Positions 1-10,620 are shown, counted from the first letter of the stretch. The stretch is DNA of 64,000 nucleotides from Strigamia acuminata (GCA_949358305.1 OX442319.1:4960001-5024000), one strand, 5' to 3'. A program made the numbers and translations. Notes: a model not told the origin generated them from the sequence alone.

Positions 1-494
1 ATTCGTGGCAAAATGACATCGCAAACACGTTCCTCGCGCAATAATTCGTCTATAAGTTCGTCCATGTGGACTATTTCGAACAGTCCGCTACGATTTTGTC
101 TTTTCAATTTACGGTAATCGTTGTATATGGGCTCTAGATACTTATAACAGTCCAACGAAGTGCCGACTAAACGCATGTACACGACGCCCAAAGCTCGGAC
201 GTATTTGAATTCTTCGTTTTTGATGAATTCGACTATTATGTCTTTTTCCGGTTGGATTTGTAACATCCTTAAAACGATGCACAGGAAATCACAAGGTGCT
301 ATGTTGCCGCCGAACACACCACCGATGAATTTCAACTCGATCGCTTTGTCCACTACCAGTTCGGCAGTCAGTCCGAAACAATGCTCTTTCCAGTATCTGC
401 AGTCGTAAATTCTTGTTCGGATGATTTTTTCTATTAAATGCTGCGGATCGGAGCCCCTGATTGCGTGCGCATCCTTCACTGTACGATTCGACAT
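1..494 (-). CDS. PRPF38A: Pre-mRNA-splicing factor 38A, 5' part (partial)
   Basis: This minus-strand reading frame starts at an ATG at 494 and runs uninterrupted off the window edge (164 codons seen). The product begins MSNRTVKDAHAI and contains LIEKIIRTRIYD, FGLTAELVVDKAIELK, QPEKDIIVEFIKN, YMRLVGTSLDCYKYLEP and ERVCDVILPR, which follow the N-terminal PRP38 domain of animal PRPF38A. PRPF38A is a core spliceosome component needed for the B complex and its activation, acting in the nucleus. The C-terminal acidic and RS-rich tail expected after residue 165 lies outside the window. No intron is seen in this first stretch. The 5' flank (495-580) is only about 90 bp before a repeat block begins at 581, so the promoter either is very short or lies within repeats. 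Identification comes from a remembered family alignment and is strong. Confidence 0.95.
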   Translation of the reverse strand, partial: MSNRTVKDAHAIRGSDPQHLIEKIIRTRIYDCRYWKEHCFGLTAELVVDKAIELKFIGGVFGGNIAPCDFLCIVLRMLQIQPEKDIIVEFIKNEEFKYVRALGVVYMRLVGTSLDCYKYLEPIYNDYRKLKRQNRSGLFEIVHMDELIDELLREERVCDVILPR

Positions 495-685
495 TGCTGG
501 CACCAGCAGTTATGAATTTACTGTGTTAGTTTCGACTATTTTCAGTTTAATATACCGGAATTGAAACGTTGTAGGGACGTCAGTGGCGGAACTAGTACGG
601 TACTTAGACGCGGGGGGGGGGGGGGATTAACGAGGAAGGCCCATGGCAAGGGGGCTATTCCTGCATGCCCCTAGATTCTAATATG

Positions 686-1075
686 TATTTTTTTGTCTTA
701 AAATGTATTTATTTTGTCTGAAAATGCATTTATTTTGTCTGAAAATGCATTTATTTTGTCTGAAAATGCATTTATTTTGTCTGAAAATGCATTTATTTTG
801 TCTGAAAATGCATTTATTTTGGCTGAAAATGCATTTATTTTGTCTGAAAATGCATTTATTTTGTCTGAAAATGCATTTATTTTGGCTGAAAATGCATTTA
901 TTTTGTCTGAAATGAATTTATTCTGTCTGAAAATGCATTTATTTTGTCTGAAGTTATTTAGTTTGTCTAAAAATGTGTTTATTTTGTCTGAAAATGAAAT
1001 TAGTCTGTCTGAAAATGCATTTTTTTCCATCTAAAAATACATTTTTTTCATCTAAAAATGCATTTCTCCATAGTG
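686..1075. repeat. 21-bp minisatellite (TTTTGTCTGAAAATGCA core)
   Basis: About 18 tandem units of 21 bp, nearly perfect in the middle (714-930) and decaying at both ends. Each unit has a T-tract, the core GTCTG, an A-tract and TGCATTTA. Because 21 is a multiple of three and the unit has no stop in some frames, long artificial ORFs cross it on both strands; these are not genes. Confidence 0.95.
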
Positions 1076-1495
1076 CAATCAAACTGGACGAATTGGGACA
1101 AAAATTGATTAAAATTGCAAATATCTCGAGAACGAAAGCTCGGACCATTGAAACTAAACACCAAATGAAAAAACTGCACCAGAAGCAAATAATGATTAAT
1201 GTATACGGTATTTAATTAAACAGTGTATACATTTTTTTGAGACACCCTGTTCTATCGGGTCGGTTTTATTTGGACCACCCGGGTATACGTCATGCATCTG
1301 TGTTTGAGATTAACAAGTGCGCCGTAACGTGCCACTGTGTTATTAGTGTTACTAATCATGGCGTATGTTTTCCAGCTTTGAAGCTGTAACCAACTTGCAA
1401 AGACGAGAGAGAATTCTTCAAGGTAAAATTTCTTTCTTAATTTATTCATGCATTCACTTATCCAAGGAACATTTTTTTTCCCACTTAGATTGATT

Positions 1496-3208
1496 ATGGC
1501 ACACTTCATCGGACATTTGTCTGAATACGATTTGAGTTCAGACTGGGAGATTTACGTAGAACGATTGGAACAATTTTTTGAAGTGAACAACATCACCGAC
1601 AAAAAAGTAGCGTTTTTATTAGCATCAATTGGACAACAAGGTTACAAATTGCTCAGAGATTTGTGTTCGCCCAATTTACCAAAGACCAAAACCTATGAGG
1701 AATTAGTGGACTCGATGCGTCATCGTCACAAACCAAAATCCACGGTTACTCTCGAAAGATTTAAGTTTTTCAATCTTCGTCAATTGGATACGGATTCTGT
1801 GAGCACATTCATCCTTAAACTAAAATCTGCCGCACAATTTTGCGAATTCGGACCACAATTAAACGATTATTTGCGAGACCAACTCATAAACGGACTAAAG
1901 TTGGACGACATACAGCGCCATCTATTGACGGTGAAATCACTCACGTTTCAAAAGGCAACTGACATTGCATTCAGCATGGAAAAAGCGACTAAACAAGTCG
2001 AGCAATCTAATTCAAAACCCGATGAAAAGGATGATACGACTCAAAATCTTCAGGACGACAAATCAGGAAATAAAAAGAATTTTTCTACCGCTCAGAATCC
2101 TTCGGTGGAACAAAAATCCGACGGAAAACAACAACAGCGTAGATGTTTCACGTGTGGATCGCCCGATCATATGCGAGATAAATGCAGATTTAAGGATTTG
2201 GTTTGTCGCAAATGTAATAAAAAAGGTCACCTTCGTAAGTCGTGCCACGTTCAACCGAAGTCTAATCGTTCAGGACGGACGGCCCGATTGGGGCCAACAT
2301 CGGACGAACCTTGGGGACGAATTCACGTCGATTTTGCTGGTCCATTTTTAGGTCACACATTCATATTGTGCGTTGACGCTAAGTCTAAATGGCCGGAAAT
2401 TGCCACGATGAAGGGTACGAAGACGCACGACATCATCGATGTGTTCGAAGAATGGTTCTCGAGACACGGATTGCCACTTCACGTGCACTCGGACTGCGGA
2501 CCGCAGTTCACGAGTGCGGAATTTGTGGATTTCTTGGCCAAGAATGGGGTGCGTCAGTCAATGGCCTCACGGAATCAGCCGGCGACAAACGGAGCGGTCG
2601 AGGGTTTTGTGGAGACTTTCAAAACAGATATGAAAAGGTTTATGGCCGAGCACGACAACATTAAGCGTGCGTTGCGGCAATTCTTGTTGGCTTATCGTAC
2701 AACACCGCACGCTGCCACATCGGTAACCCCGGCTTCGGTGTTTAGTGTTAAGGAAATGCGTACACGGTTGGATTTATTGCGACTTAAGCGAGAGGACGAG
2801 TTGTCTGCTCCAGTGTTGCCACGAAAGTTTGTCGTTGGTGATTTGGTTTATGCTCGAGACTACAAAGGTAGTAAAGAATGGGCTAGTGGGGTTATATTTC
2901 TGGTGTTGTCAGCTAATACTTATTTGATTGAAGTTGGTAAAGGATTTTATTGGAAGCGTCATGCTGATCAGTTACGTGGGCGTCGTGGAGGATTGTCGAG
3001 GGTTTCGGAGTTTGTTGGCGAGGGTTTGGGGCTTGGGAATGAGGGGAAGGAGGGAATTGAGGGGAAGGAATCTAATGTAGATGTTTCGGATGTGTGTAAT
3101 GAGAAGGTGCAAGGTTTAGGAGTGGTTAAGCATGGACGATCAAGATCAACTTCGGCGCGTCGTGTACCAATTTATTATGGAAATGTGGTTAGGCATGCGT
3201 TGACCTAA
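1496..3208 (+). CDS. Gag-integrase fusion ORF of a Ty3-like element, lacking PR/RT/RNase H
   Basis: The 570-codon frame begins at ATG 1496, just after a splice-acceptor-like ttttttttcccacttag; a matching donor (CTTCAAG|gtaaaa at 1423) suggests a 5'UTR intron 1423-1488. Residues 1-180 resemble the gag of K02A2.6-like elements. Two CCHC knuckles follow (CFTCGSPDHMRDKC and CRKCNKKGHLRKSC, about 222-255). The protein then passes directly into an integrase core: HVDFAGPF, HSDCGPQFTS and NGAVEGF supply the DDE residues, followed by a chromodomain-free C-terminal part with VVGDLVYARDY. Protease, RT, RNase H and the integrase HHCC zinc domain are absent, although the frame stays open. It may be an in-frame deletion derivative, a copy of a spliced element RNA, or a retained gene. 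A full-length relative for comparison is at 30631-35353. Confidence 0.8.
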   Translation: MAHFIGHLSEYDLSSDWEIYVERLEQFFEVNNITDKKVAFLLASIGQQGYKLLRDLCSPNLPKTKTYEELVDSMRHRHKPKSTVTLERFKFFNLRQLDTDSVSTFILKLKSAAQFCEFGPQLNDYLRDQLINGLKLDDIQRHLLTVKSLTFQKATDIAFSMEKATKQVEQSNSKPDEKDDTTQNLQDDKSGNKKNFSTAQNPSVEQKSDGKQQQRRCFTCGSPDHMRDKCRFKDLVCRKCNKKGHLRKSCHVQPKSNRSGRTARLGPTSDEPWGRIHVDFAGPFLGHTFILCVDAKSKWPEIATMKGTKTHDIIDVFEEWFSRHGLPLHVHSDCGPQFTSAEFVDFLAKNGVRQSMASRNQPATNGAVEGFVETFKTDMKRFMAEHDNIKRALRQFLLAYRTTPHAATSVTPASVFSVKEMRTRLDLLRLKREDELSAPVLPRKFVVGDLVYARDYKGSKEWASGVIFLVLSANTYLIEVGKGFYWKRHADQLRGRRGGLSRVSEFVGEGLGLGNEGKEGIEGKESNVDVSDVCNEKVQGLGVVKHGRSRSTSARRVPIYYGNVVRHALT

Positions 3209-3304
3209 TAAGTAATGGGAAGAGTTGGAATGTATCCGATGTAGTGACAGCAGTTTATTTTGTGTATCTTTTTGTTTGAGATTAAAATGTATTTGATGTT
3301 AAAA

Positions 3305-3560
3305 ACACAAAAAATCGTATTTTTTTTCTGAAAATTTATTGTTTTCCACCTGAAATTGATTTCATAATGTCTGAAAATGCATTTTTTTGCACCAGGAAAA
3401 TGCAAACTTTTGAACATGAAAAATGCAATTTTTTGCAGTTTGAAAATGCAATTTTATGCACCTGTAAAATGCCATTTGTTTCACCTGAAAAAGCAATTTT
3501 TTGCACTTGAATGCAAATGCATTTATTTTGCTTGCACTTTTCTGCTAAAAAAAAAGCCAT
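3305..3560. repeat. Degenerate minisatellite, same family as 686-1075
   Basis: Irregular repeats built around AAAATGCA followed by a T-tract, with units such as TGCACCTGTAAAATGC. The stretch TGTCTGAAAATGCATTT at about 3368-3385 is identical to the unit of the upstream array, which suggests one array split by the intervening 2.2 kb. Confidence 0.75.
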
Positions 3561-4046
3561 TATTGAATTTTTAATATTATTTTTATGCAATTTAATAATT
3601 TATCGTCTTTCGTGATTTCTTGTTCGTCGAATCAGTCTATTGTAAAAAAAATTAAGGCGATGTAGTCCAAATTTGAAGTTCCGCCACTGCTCTTCGCCTC
3701 CATGCTGTTTACAACGGTTACCACAGCAATAATGACATCACACGACAAACCTCGCAATCACTAAAACCTGATGAATGAAAAACACCTAACCGCCGAAGTT
3801 CCCGATAAAACATCGAACCAGATCAAAACAAACACGTAGACAAAATGTCCAACAACCATCCCCACCACAACCCAAACCAACCAACCAACTCACCAACAAA
3901 TTAGCGCCCCGCCGAAAATGTTTCCGTTTAGGCTTAATCTCATAAACCTCATCTCCCGTTCCACGTCTACGCGGTGTACGCGCGGCCGCCACGAAATCCG
4001 AGGTCCTTTACCTCTGAAAAAGACCAAACTCCTCGTCAGAAGCGAC

Positions 4047-4896
4047 ATGAACAGCAACGAAACAATCCCCCAGCTAAAACCAAAGGTGAAAAATCAAAAA
4101 ATATCAAAAAATATCAATTTTATTTTTTTAAAAAATAAAAAAATAAAAATAAAAATTCCATTCTTCCGTTTAGTTGACCGCAAACAAAATCCTCGTCGCT
4201 TTCGACTTCGACAAGACGTTAATCGACGTTAACAGCGACACATACGTGCTGAAACTGCTCCCGAACGGCGGCAAAGAGGCGGAGAAATTCCACAAACTCC
4301 AATGGATCGACTACATGCAGAAAGTGTTTGATTTGCTCTGCACTTCCGGCGTGAAACCCGCGCACTTGTTCGACTGTTTGGGCAGCATTTCGTGGACGAA
4401 AGGCATGCCGGAACTTCTCCGCGACCTGAGCGCATTGGGACACGACCTGATCATCATCTCCGACTGCAATTCGGTGTTCATCAACACGTTCCTCGGCGCG
4501 AAGGGAATGGAGGAGTGTTTTTGCTCGGTCTTCACGAACCCGGCGGAATTCGACACCAACGGGTGTCTGAAGATCAAGATGTACCACCAGCAGAACTGGT
4601 GCGAATTGAGCGCGGTTAATTTATGCAAAGGGACGATTTTGGACGAGTTTATCAAGTATAGGTCGCGAGACGACAGCGAGTTTAAGTATAAATTCGTGGC
4701 GTATGTCGGAGATGGAATGAACGATTATTGTCCGATGTTGAGGCTGAAACCGTCGGATTTGGCGTTTCCTCGCGAGGGTTTTCCGTGCCATAGACAAATA
4801 GAGAAGGAGTTGAGACCAAGATATCGGATGAAGGCGAAAGTGGTGCCGTGGTCGGATGGGTTTCAGATACGAGACGCGATTTTTTCTATGTTGTAG
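4047..4896 (+). CDS. PHOSPHO2: PHOSPHO2-like HAD-family phosphatase
   Basis: Two exons are proposed, 4047-4085 and 4174-4896 (253 aa), joined in phase 0 across an 88-bp AT-rich intron with acceptor ttccgtttag. The ATG at 4047 gives MNSNETIPQLKPK before the conserved body. HAD motif I is FDFDKTLID with the nucleophile Asp; motif II is the Ser of IISDCNSVF; motif III is GDGMNDYCP. Further family matches are VFTNPAEF, NLCK and VPWSDGFQI. Members of this family (PHOSPHO1, PHOSPHO2) are small soluble Mg-dependent phosphatases acting on phosphocholine, phosphoethanolamine or pyridoxal 5'-phosphate. The animal PHOSPHO2 length is about 240 aa, so the gene looks complete. If the first exon is wrong, no ATG opens the second exon before motif I. 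Which paralogue it represents is uncertain. Confidence 0.85.
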
Positions 4897-6077
4897 TTGT
4901 TTTAATTGGTGTGATGATAATGAGACATTTATTGATTTAATTAAGTATTTGATTAAAATAAATGATTTGTTTGTTTTTTTTGGGTTGTTTGTAGCATTTA
5001 ATTTCGTTGGATTAGTTTTATAAAATTATTTTTGGTTTTTTTGTTTATTTTTTTTGTTTGTGCGATTTTTTTAAAAATTTTTTTAAAAAATTGTTTTGGA
5101 TTGTTTTTGGTTTTAGGGTATTTGGATATTTTTTTTGAATTATTTTATAGATTTTGAACGTTTTAGAGATTTTTTGATTTATTTGTAAGTTTTTTTTCGA
5201 TTTTTTTTAATTTTTATCGTCTTTTTCTTCAAATATTTTCGATTTTTCAGATTTTTCAAATTATTTGGCGTTTTGTAAAAATTATTTTGAATTGTTTTCA
5301 ATTTATTTAAATGATTTTGAATAATTTTTCGATTTATTTCGTCTGTTTTTAGTTTGTTTTTCGAATTTTATAATTTTTTTTCAATATTTTAATTTTTTTT
5401 AAAAAAATAATTGAGTTTTGCTCCATTTCTTTGAATTAATTTGAATTTGTGGAAATTATAATAATTTTGTGTCTTCGTCTTGTGAATTGAAGTGAAGGTC
5501 CCGCATTCCGTGCTCATATTGAACCTCGTCTCATCCAAACACCTAAATAAAATCAGTCTGACATTTTTTCTTCATTCTTCAAGTTTGTGTTGTCTCCATG
5601 ACAACTAGATGCTGCCCTCGCGTGGTAAAATTAAAAATTTCATCCAAAAACAACCGATAAATCTCGATAAATAATTGTGAGATAACATTTTTAAAAAAAA
5701 ATGATTAAAGATGAAATTTTATTTTTATCTACTGGAATTAAAAATGAATTTCTTTCCCATTTATTTCGTGTTTCAACTTAAAAACATGAAATTTTATATT
5801 TGATCGCATTGCGGGTCGGGGTTGCAGTTTATTGATTTTAAACTCGAATTAATTAAACAAAATTTTAACGACTGTAAACGAAAAACAAATTCCTACAAAA
5901 AACGTATTGAATTTTTAAAAATCTAATTTCTAGGCAGAACTAGTCAAACGACGAAACAATAAAGGAATCCCAACAACCAACATCGAAGAAGTGTCATCGC
6001 GCATGCGCAGAATCTATGACGGTTCAGTTTGAGAAGAAGAAACGGATTTTAGAGGGTGTTTGAAACGTTCAAGCATC
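4897..6077. other. AT-rich intergenic region
   Basis: Very T-rich on the plus strand from 4960 to 5470 with no coding signal; it probably contains the 3'UTR of the phosphatase (an ATAAA-type signal near 4958) and the 5' flank of PHGDH. I see no gene, RNA or repeat with clear ends. Confidence 0.6.
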
Positions 6078-9000
6078 ATGTCCAAGATCGAAAAACAACT
6101 ACGGGTCATCATCACCGACCCAATCGCGCAATGCTGCATCGACATTCTCAAGGAAAACGATCTCGACGTGACTTACAAGCCGAAATTACCACTCGAAGAA
6201 ATTCTTAAGGAAATTCCCGTAAGAAAACATTGAATAAACGTTCAAATAACGTTCATAATTGCAAAATTTATCGAAGTAAACAAAAAAAAAACTATTTATT
6301 TGCGCAAGATTTTCATTTCGACTGCATTGACCGAAGGTCACGTGGTCATTAACCTTTAACATTGGGAGCCGGACAGTTTTCAAGGCCATGTCGAGTTTTG
6401 CTTGTTTTAATGTTTGTTTTATTATTAATTAGGACTATGAAATACTCATCGTTCGATCCGGTACTAAAGTGACGAAGGAGGTGTTAAACGTGGCGAATAA
6501 ATTGATGTTGGTCGGTCGGGCTGGAACTGGAGTTGATAATGTGGATTTGGACTGTGCGACTCGCAAGGGCGTCTGTGTCATGAAGCAAGTCGTTTGGTCA
6601 TTAGTGAAATAAATTAAGAAAAATGTAATTTGTTTGTTTTGTTTCAATGATAGTGTGCCTGGTGGGAATACGATCAGTGCTGCTGAACACACGTGTGCCA
6701 TGTTGATGTCCATGGCAAGGTGCCCATAAAGATAATAATTAAACGATTAAAACGTTTACCGTAAATGCTCATTGAAAAATCGGCTGGAATGTGAAAAAAT
6801 GGATTTTTGGGTGTCAAAAATGCACTTTTTATGTATCAAAAATTCATTTTAAGGTGCAAAGTGCAGTTTTAATGTGCAAAAATTTATTTTAAGGTGCACG
6901 ATGCAGTTTTGATGTGCAGAAATTGAGTTTTTAGATTGAAATCTATTTTAGTTATCGGTTAATCGTTTTGTACGCGGAGGTAATCTAGGTTCTGTTCATA
7001 GAGCGTGAGTGTTCTATGAGAGCATTTATGTTAAATGTTTTTTATGCTATCATTTCATCACAGGAAATGCCAATAAATCAATTAAATCGCTTTGTATTTG
7101 CTGCAGTTGATGCGTGCAAATGCAGGGGCGGATCCGGGAAACATGCAAGGGGGCGGCCATTTTGGTTTAATTTTTCACACACAAAAATTGGATGTTTTGA
7201 TAGACAATTTGATGTCATGGACCAAAAATCGAATGTTTTAGGCCAAAAATTAAATGTTTTAGGCCAAAAATTAAATGTTTTTGGCCAAAAATTAAATGTT
7301 TTGGGCCAAAAATCGAATGTTTTGGGCCAAAAATCGAATGTTTTGGGCCAAAAATCGAATGTTTTGGGCCAAAAATCTAATGTTTTGGGCCAAAAATTGA
7401 ATTTGTAGAAACAAAAATGGAATTTTGGTCCCAAAAATGGAATTTTGGTCCCAAAAATAAAATTTTTTTCCCTAAATTCCGCTTTTGCACATGCAAATAT
7501 TGAATTTCCGCAACCATTTTTATTACTTTTTAGCCAAAATTTGATTGATTTGTTTTATCTTTCTCTTAGGGACATCCCACAAGCTTGCAGTTCGATGAAG
7601 GCATCGAAATGGGAACGTAGTTCCTTCATGGGAACCGAAATGAACGGCAAAACTCTCGCCATTGTGGGCTTAGGACGTGTCGGAAGAGAAGTTGCATCCC
7701 GCATGCAAGCTTTTGGCATGAAGGTATTGCATAAGTCTTGTTAATTAATTAATTCTAATTGTTCATATTATTTTTCCATAGACAATTGGCTACGATCCTA
7801 TAGTCACGCCTGATTCTGCCAAGAATTTCGGCGTCCAGTTATTCACTCTGGAGGAATTGTGGCCTTTAGCCGACTTTATCACGTTGCACGTTCCGTTGGA
7901 CGCGCAAACCAAACGTTAGGGTGTTTAACGTGGTTTTTGAAGAGTTAAAATGTGCAATTTGTTTCTAATTTGGCAGATTTAATTAACGATGAGGTTTTTG
8001 ATAAATGCCGTAAGGGAGTGCGGGTGGTGAACGTTGCGCGGGGAGGTATTGTGTGCGAACAATCCTTGCTCAGAGCTCTGCAGTCGAGTAAGTGTGCTGG
8101 AGCCGCGTTAGACGTTTTTGCTGAGGTAAGAATAAGATGATTTGATTTGATTTGATGAGTGGTTTTGTTGCGTTTTAGGAACCGCCTCAAAATGTTCCGT
8201 TAATCCAACATCCGAAAGTTATCTGCACACCCCACTTGGGTGCCAATACTAATGAGGCTCAGTTGGAAGTCTCGAAGCAGATGGCGTTGCAGATTGTGGA
8301 ATTTGTTCACCGTAAGGGTTTAACTGGAGTGGTAAGTTATTATTTGGGCGAGAAATTCGTTTGGTGACAGCTTGAAGCGCCAAAAACGTGCAAAAAGTGC
8401 ATTTTTGAACTAAGAAATGCATTTTTGGAATAAAAAAAGTGCATTTTTGGACTAAAATATGCATTTTTTGGACAAAAAAAGTCCATTTTTGGGACTAAAA
8501 GTCCATTTTTGAGACAAAAAAGTGCATTTTTGGGGCAAAAAAGTGCATTTTTGGGACTAAAAAGTGTTTTTTTGGGATTCTAAAGTGCATTTTTGGACTA
8601 AAATATGCATTTTTGGAACAAAAAAGTGCATTTTTGGGACTAAAAGTCCATTTTTGAGACAAAAACGTGCATTTTTGGACTAAAATATGCATTTTTGGGA
8701 CAAAAAAGTCCATTTTTGGGACAAAAAAGTCCATTTTTGGGACAAAAAAGTCCATTTTTGGGACAAAAAAGTCCATTTTTGGGACAAAAAAGTCCATTTT
8801 TGGGACAAAAAAGTCCATTTTTGGGACAAAAAAGTCCATTTTTGGGACAAAAAAGTCCATTTTTGGGACAAAAAAGTCCATTTTTGGGACAAAAAAGTCC
8901 ATTTTTGGGACAAAAAAGTCCATTTTTGGGACAAAAAAGTCCATTTTTGGGACAAAAAAGTCCATTTTTGGGACAAAAAAGTCCATTTTTGGGACAAAAA

Positions 9001-10620
9001 AGTCCATTTTTGGGACAAAAAAGTCCATTTTTGGGACAAAAAAGTCCATTTTTGGGACAAAAAAGTCCATTTTTGGGACAAAAAAGTCCATTTTTGGGAC
9101 AAAAAAGTCCATTTTTTGGGACTAAAAAGTCCATTTTTGGAACAAAAAAGTGCATTTTTGGACTAAAATGTGCATTTTTGGGACTAAAATGTGCATTTTT
9201 GGGACTAAAAAGTGTTTTTTGGGACTCTAAAGTGCATTTTTGGACTAAAAAATGCATTTTTGAGACAAAAAAGTGCATTTTTGGGACTAAAAGGTGTTTT
9301 TGGGACTCTAAAGTGCATTTTTAAGCTAAAATTGCATTTCTGTAACACTAATGTTGTTAAAATATCAGCGTACAGTACATACCGTATACAATTTAGATGT
9401 TTATTTAATTGTGCGTAGGTGAATGCTCCGATTAGTTGGGCCATGACACTCGAGAACCAACCATGGGTTGAATTAGCGCAAAGTTTGGGCCAACTACTCG
9501 CAGCCTTGGTGGCTAAAGAAGGGAAAAATGAATTTTCAGTCAACGTGACCGTCTACGGTAAAGGAACGAGTCAATAAAACGTGAGAAGTATTAATTGTTG
9601 TTTAATTTTAGGTGAGGCGGTGGTGGATAATTTGGCCGAATTAGTTCGCGTGGCTTCGCTCACTGGAGTTATGAGTTACATATTGAAGAAGAAATGTAGT
9701 GTCATCAATTCTGCGATGCTCGCGCATGAAAATAACATTAAGGTGAACAACGAAATGAGTTTACACTGCAGGAAATATTAATTTGATTGATTATTTTGGA
9801 TGAATTTAGATCAATGTTGGCGTCGTCCCCACTGTCCCGTCGCAGTACAGCTTCGGGGAAGGCATGATCATGGGGGTCAACGAAAAGGAGTGCACGCAAT
9901 CGCTAGTAGGATTCATTCGGCAAGGATTTGCCGTCCTTTATTCCATCAATGCTTCCGTTTTCGAGAGTCCGGTTCCGTTAAGCCACCGATTATTGATTTA
10001 TAGTAAAGATAAAACTCCAGATGTCGTCCAAGTCATGAGTACGTCGAAAAATATCCGAAAAATCACCGATTTTTGCGAAAAATCACCAATTTTTGCGAAA
10101 AATCACCAATTTTTGCGAAAAAAAATCACCGATTTTTGCGAAAAGTTATCAATTTTTTGCGAAAAATCACCAATTTTTTGCGAAAATCACCAATTTTTTG
10201 CGAAAAATCACCAATTTTTTGCGAAAAATCACCAATTTTTTGCGAAAAATCACCAATTTTTTGCGAAAAATCACATTTTTTTTGCGAAAAATCACCAATT
10301 TTTTGCGAAAAATCACCAATTTTTTGCGAAAAATCACCAATTTTTTGCGAAAAATCACCAATTTTTTGCGAAAAATCACCAATTTTTTGCGAAAAATCAC
10401 CAATTTTTTGCGAAAAATTATTATTATTGACGTTTTTATATATATTTTTTTTGTTATTTAAACAGATGGGCTAATGAAGAGTAATGTAACGGTGAACGCC
10501 GTTTATTGTTCCAAGCCCAATAACGAGTGGTTTGTGGTGAGCACGTCGACGGATAAGAAAAATAACAATCTTGGCGAAGGAATGAGACCGTCGGTGGATG
10601 AATTTCTAATTCCTTGTTAA
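6078..10620 (+). CDS. PHGDH: D-3-phosphoglycerate dehydrogenase, complete
   Basis: Eleven exons: 6078-6218, 6433-6584, 6654-6719, 7570-7723, 7782-7914, 7977-8125, 8179-8331, 9419-9557, 9612-9742, 9810-10038, 10466-10620. Together they code for 533 aa, the same length as human PHGDH as I recall it. The enzyme oxidises 3-phosphoglycerate with NAD, the first step of serine synthesis, in the cytosol. Visible features are [13 protein letters not shown], the Rossmann motif [10 protein letters not shown], catalytic Arg in NVARGGIV, Glu in VFAEEPP and His in TPHLGAN, then the C-terminal regulatory region. All junctions keep frame. Intron 2 uses a GC donor (ATGAA|GCAAGT). Introns 3, 7 and 10 are largely filled by 21-bp minisatellites. 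No broken exon is seen, so the gene should be functional. Confidence 0.95.
6790..6950. repeat. Degenerate AT-rich minisatellite in PHGDH intron 3
   Basis: Loose repeats of about 20 bp containing AAAAATGCA or AAAATTCATTTT with GTGCA linkers. Related in composition to the arrays at 686 and 8392, but too diverged for a fixed unit. Confidence 0.6.
7123..7487. mobile_element. TIR-type element carrying a 21-bp minisatellite, in PHGDH intron 3
   Basis: The left end CAGGGGCGGATCCGGG (7123) is like the ends of the MITE at 22527 and is followed by ATGCAAGGGGGC, as in the 581 block. The minisatellite (7203-7465, about 12 units with core TTTTGGGCCAAAAATCG) fills the interior. The right end TTCCGCTTTTG (7477-7487) is a poor match to the inverted left end (TCCGC conserved). 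No convincing target duplication was found, so the right boundary is uncertain. Confidence 0.45.
8392..9345. repeat. Large 21-bp minisatellite filling PHGDH intron 7
   Basis: The middle (about 8699-9118) holds roughly 20 almost identical 21-bp units with core TTTTTGGGACAAAAAAG and linker TCCA. On both sides lie diverged units with TGCA in place of TCCA and ACTAAAA in place of ACAAAAA. This looks like recent amplification of one variant inside an older array. All the long ORFs here (up to about 210 codons on both strands) are repeat artefacts. Confidence 0.97.
10042..10425. repeat. 21-bp minisatellite in PHGDH intron 10
   Basis: About 18 units with core TTTTTTGCGAAAAATCACC. The first four units are shorter in the T-tract and one unit has lost its ACC. 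The array starts directly behind the 5' splice site and ends about 40 bp before the acceptor. Confidence 0.95.

Larger units (their letters stand above)
581..3689. mobile_element. Composite element: 13-bp inverted ends, split minisatellite, gag-integrase ORF
   Basis: The left end reads CAGTGGCGGAACT at 581-593 and the exact reverse complement AGTTCCGCCACTG is at 3677-3689. Inside are a G homopolymer (about 611-626), a 21-bp minisatellite (686-1075), an ORF (1496-3208) and a degenerate stretch of the same minisatellite (3305-3560, again with TGTCTGAAAATGCATTT). Two readings fit. One is a minisatellite-bearing TIR element into which a deleted Ty3-like element inserted, splitting the array. The other is a single TIR element carrying a gag-integrase gene. 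The 8 bp outside the ends (573-580 and 3690-3697) do not match, so no target duplication supports the outer boundary. Confidence 0.5.

Noticed and set aside
686-1034. Overlapping ORFs with NAFILSE-type or KINAFSD-type repeats
   Set aside because: Minisatellite artefact, as above; same for ORFs at 7016-7434, 10064-10474 and 14589-14884.
573-3697. Target duplication for the 581-3689 block
   Set aside because: The flanking 8-mers (AGGGACGT and CTCTTCGC) do not match.
8699-9118. CRISPR-like look of regular short repeats
   Set aside because: Units are directly abutting with no unique spacers, and the genome is eukaryotic.
8495-9324. Very long ORFs (140-212 codons) on both strands with 7-residue repeats
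   Set aside because: They are translations of a 21-bp tandem array inside a PHGDH intron; open in several frames at once and with no start or splice logic.
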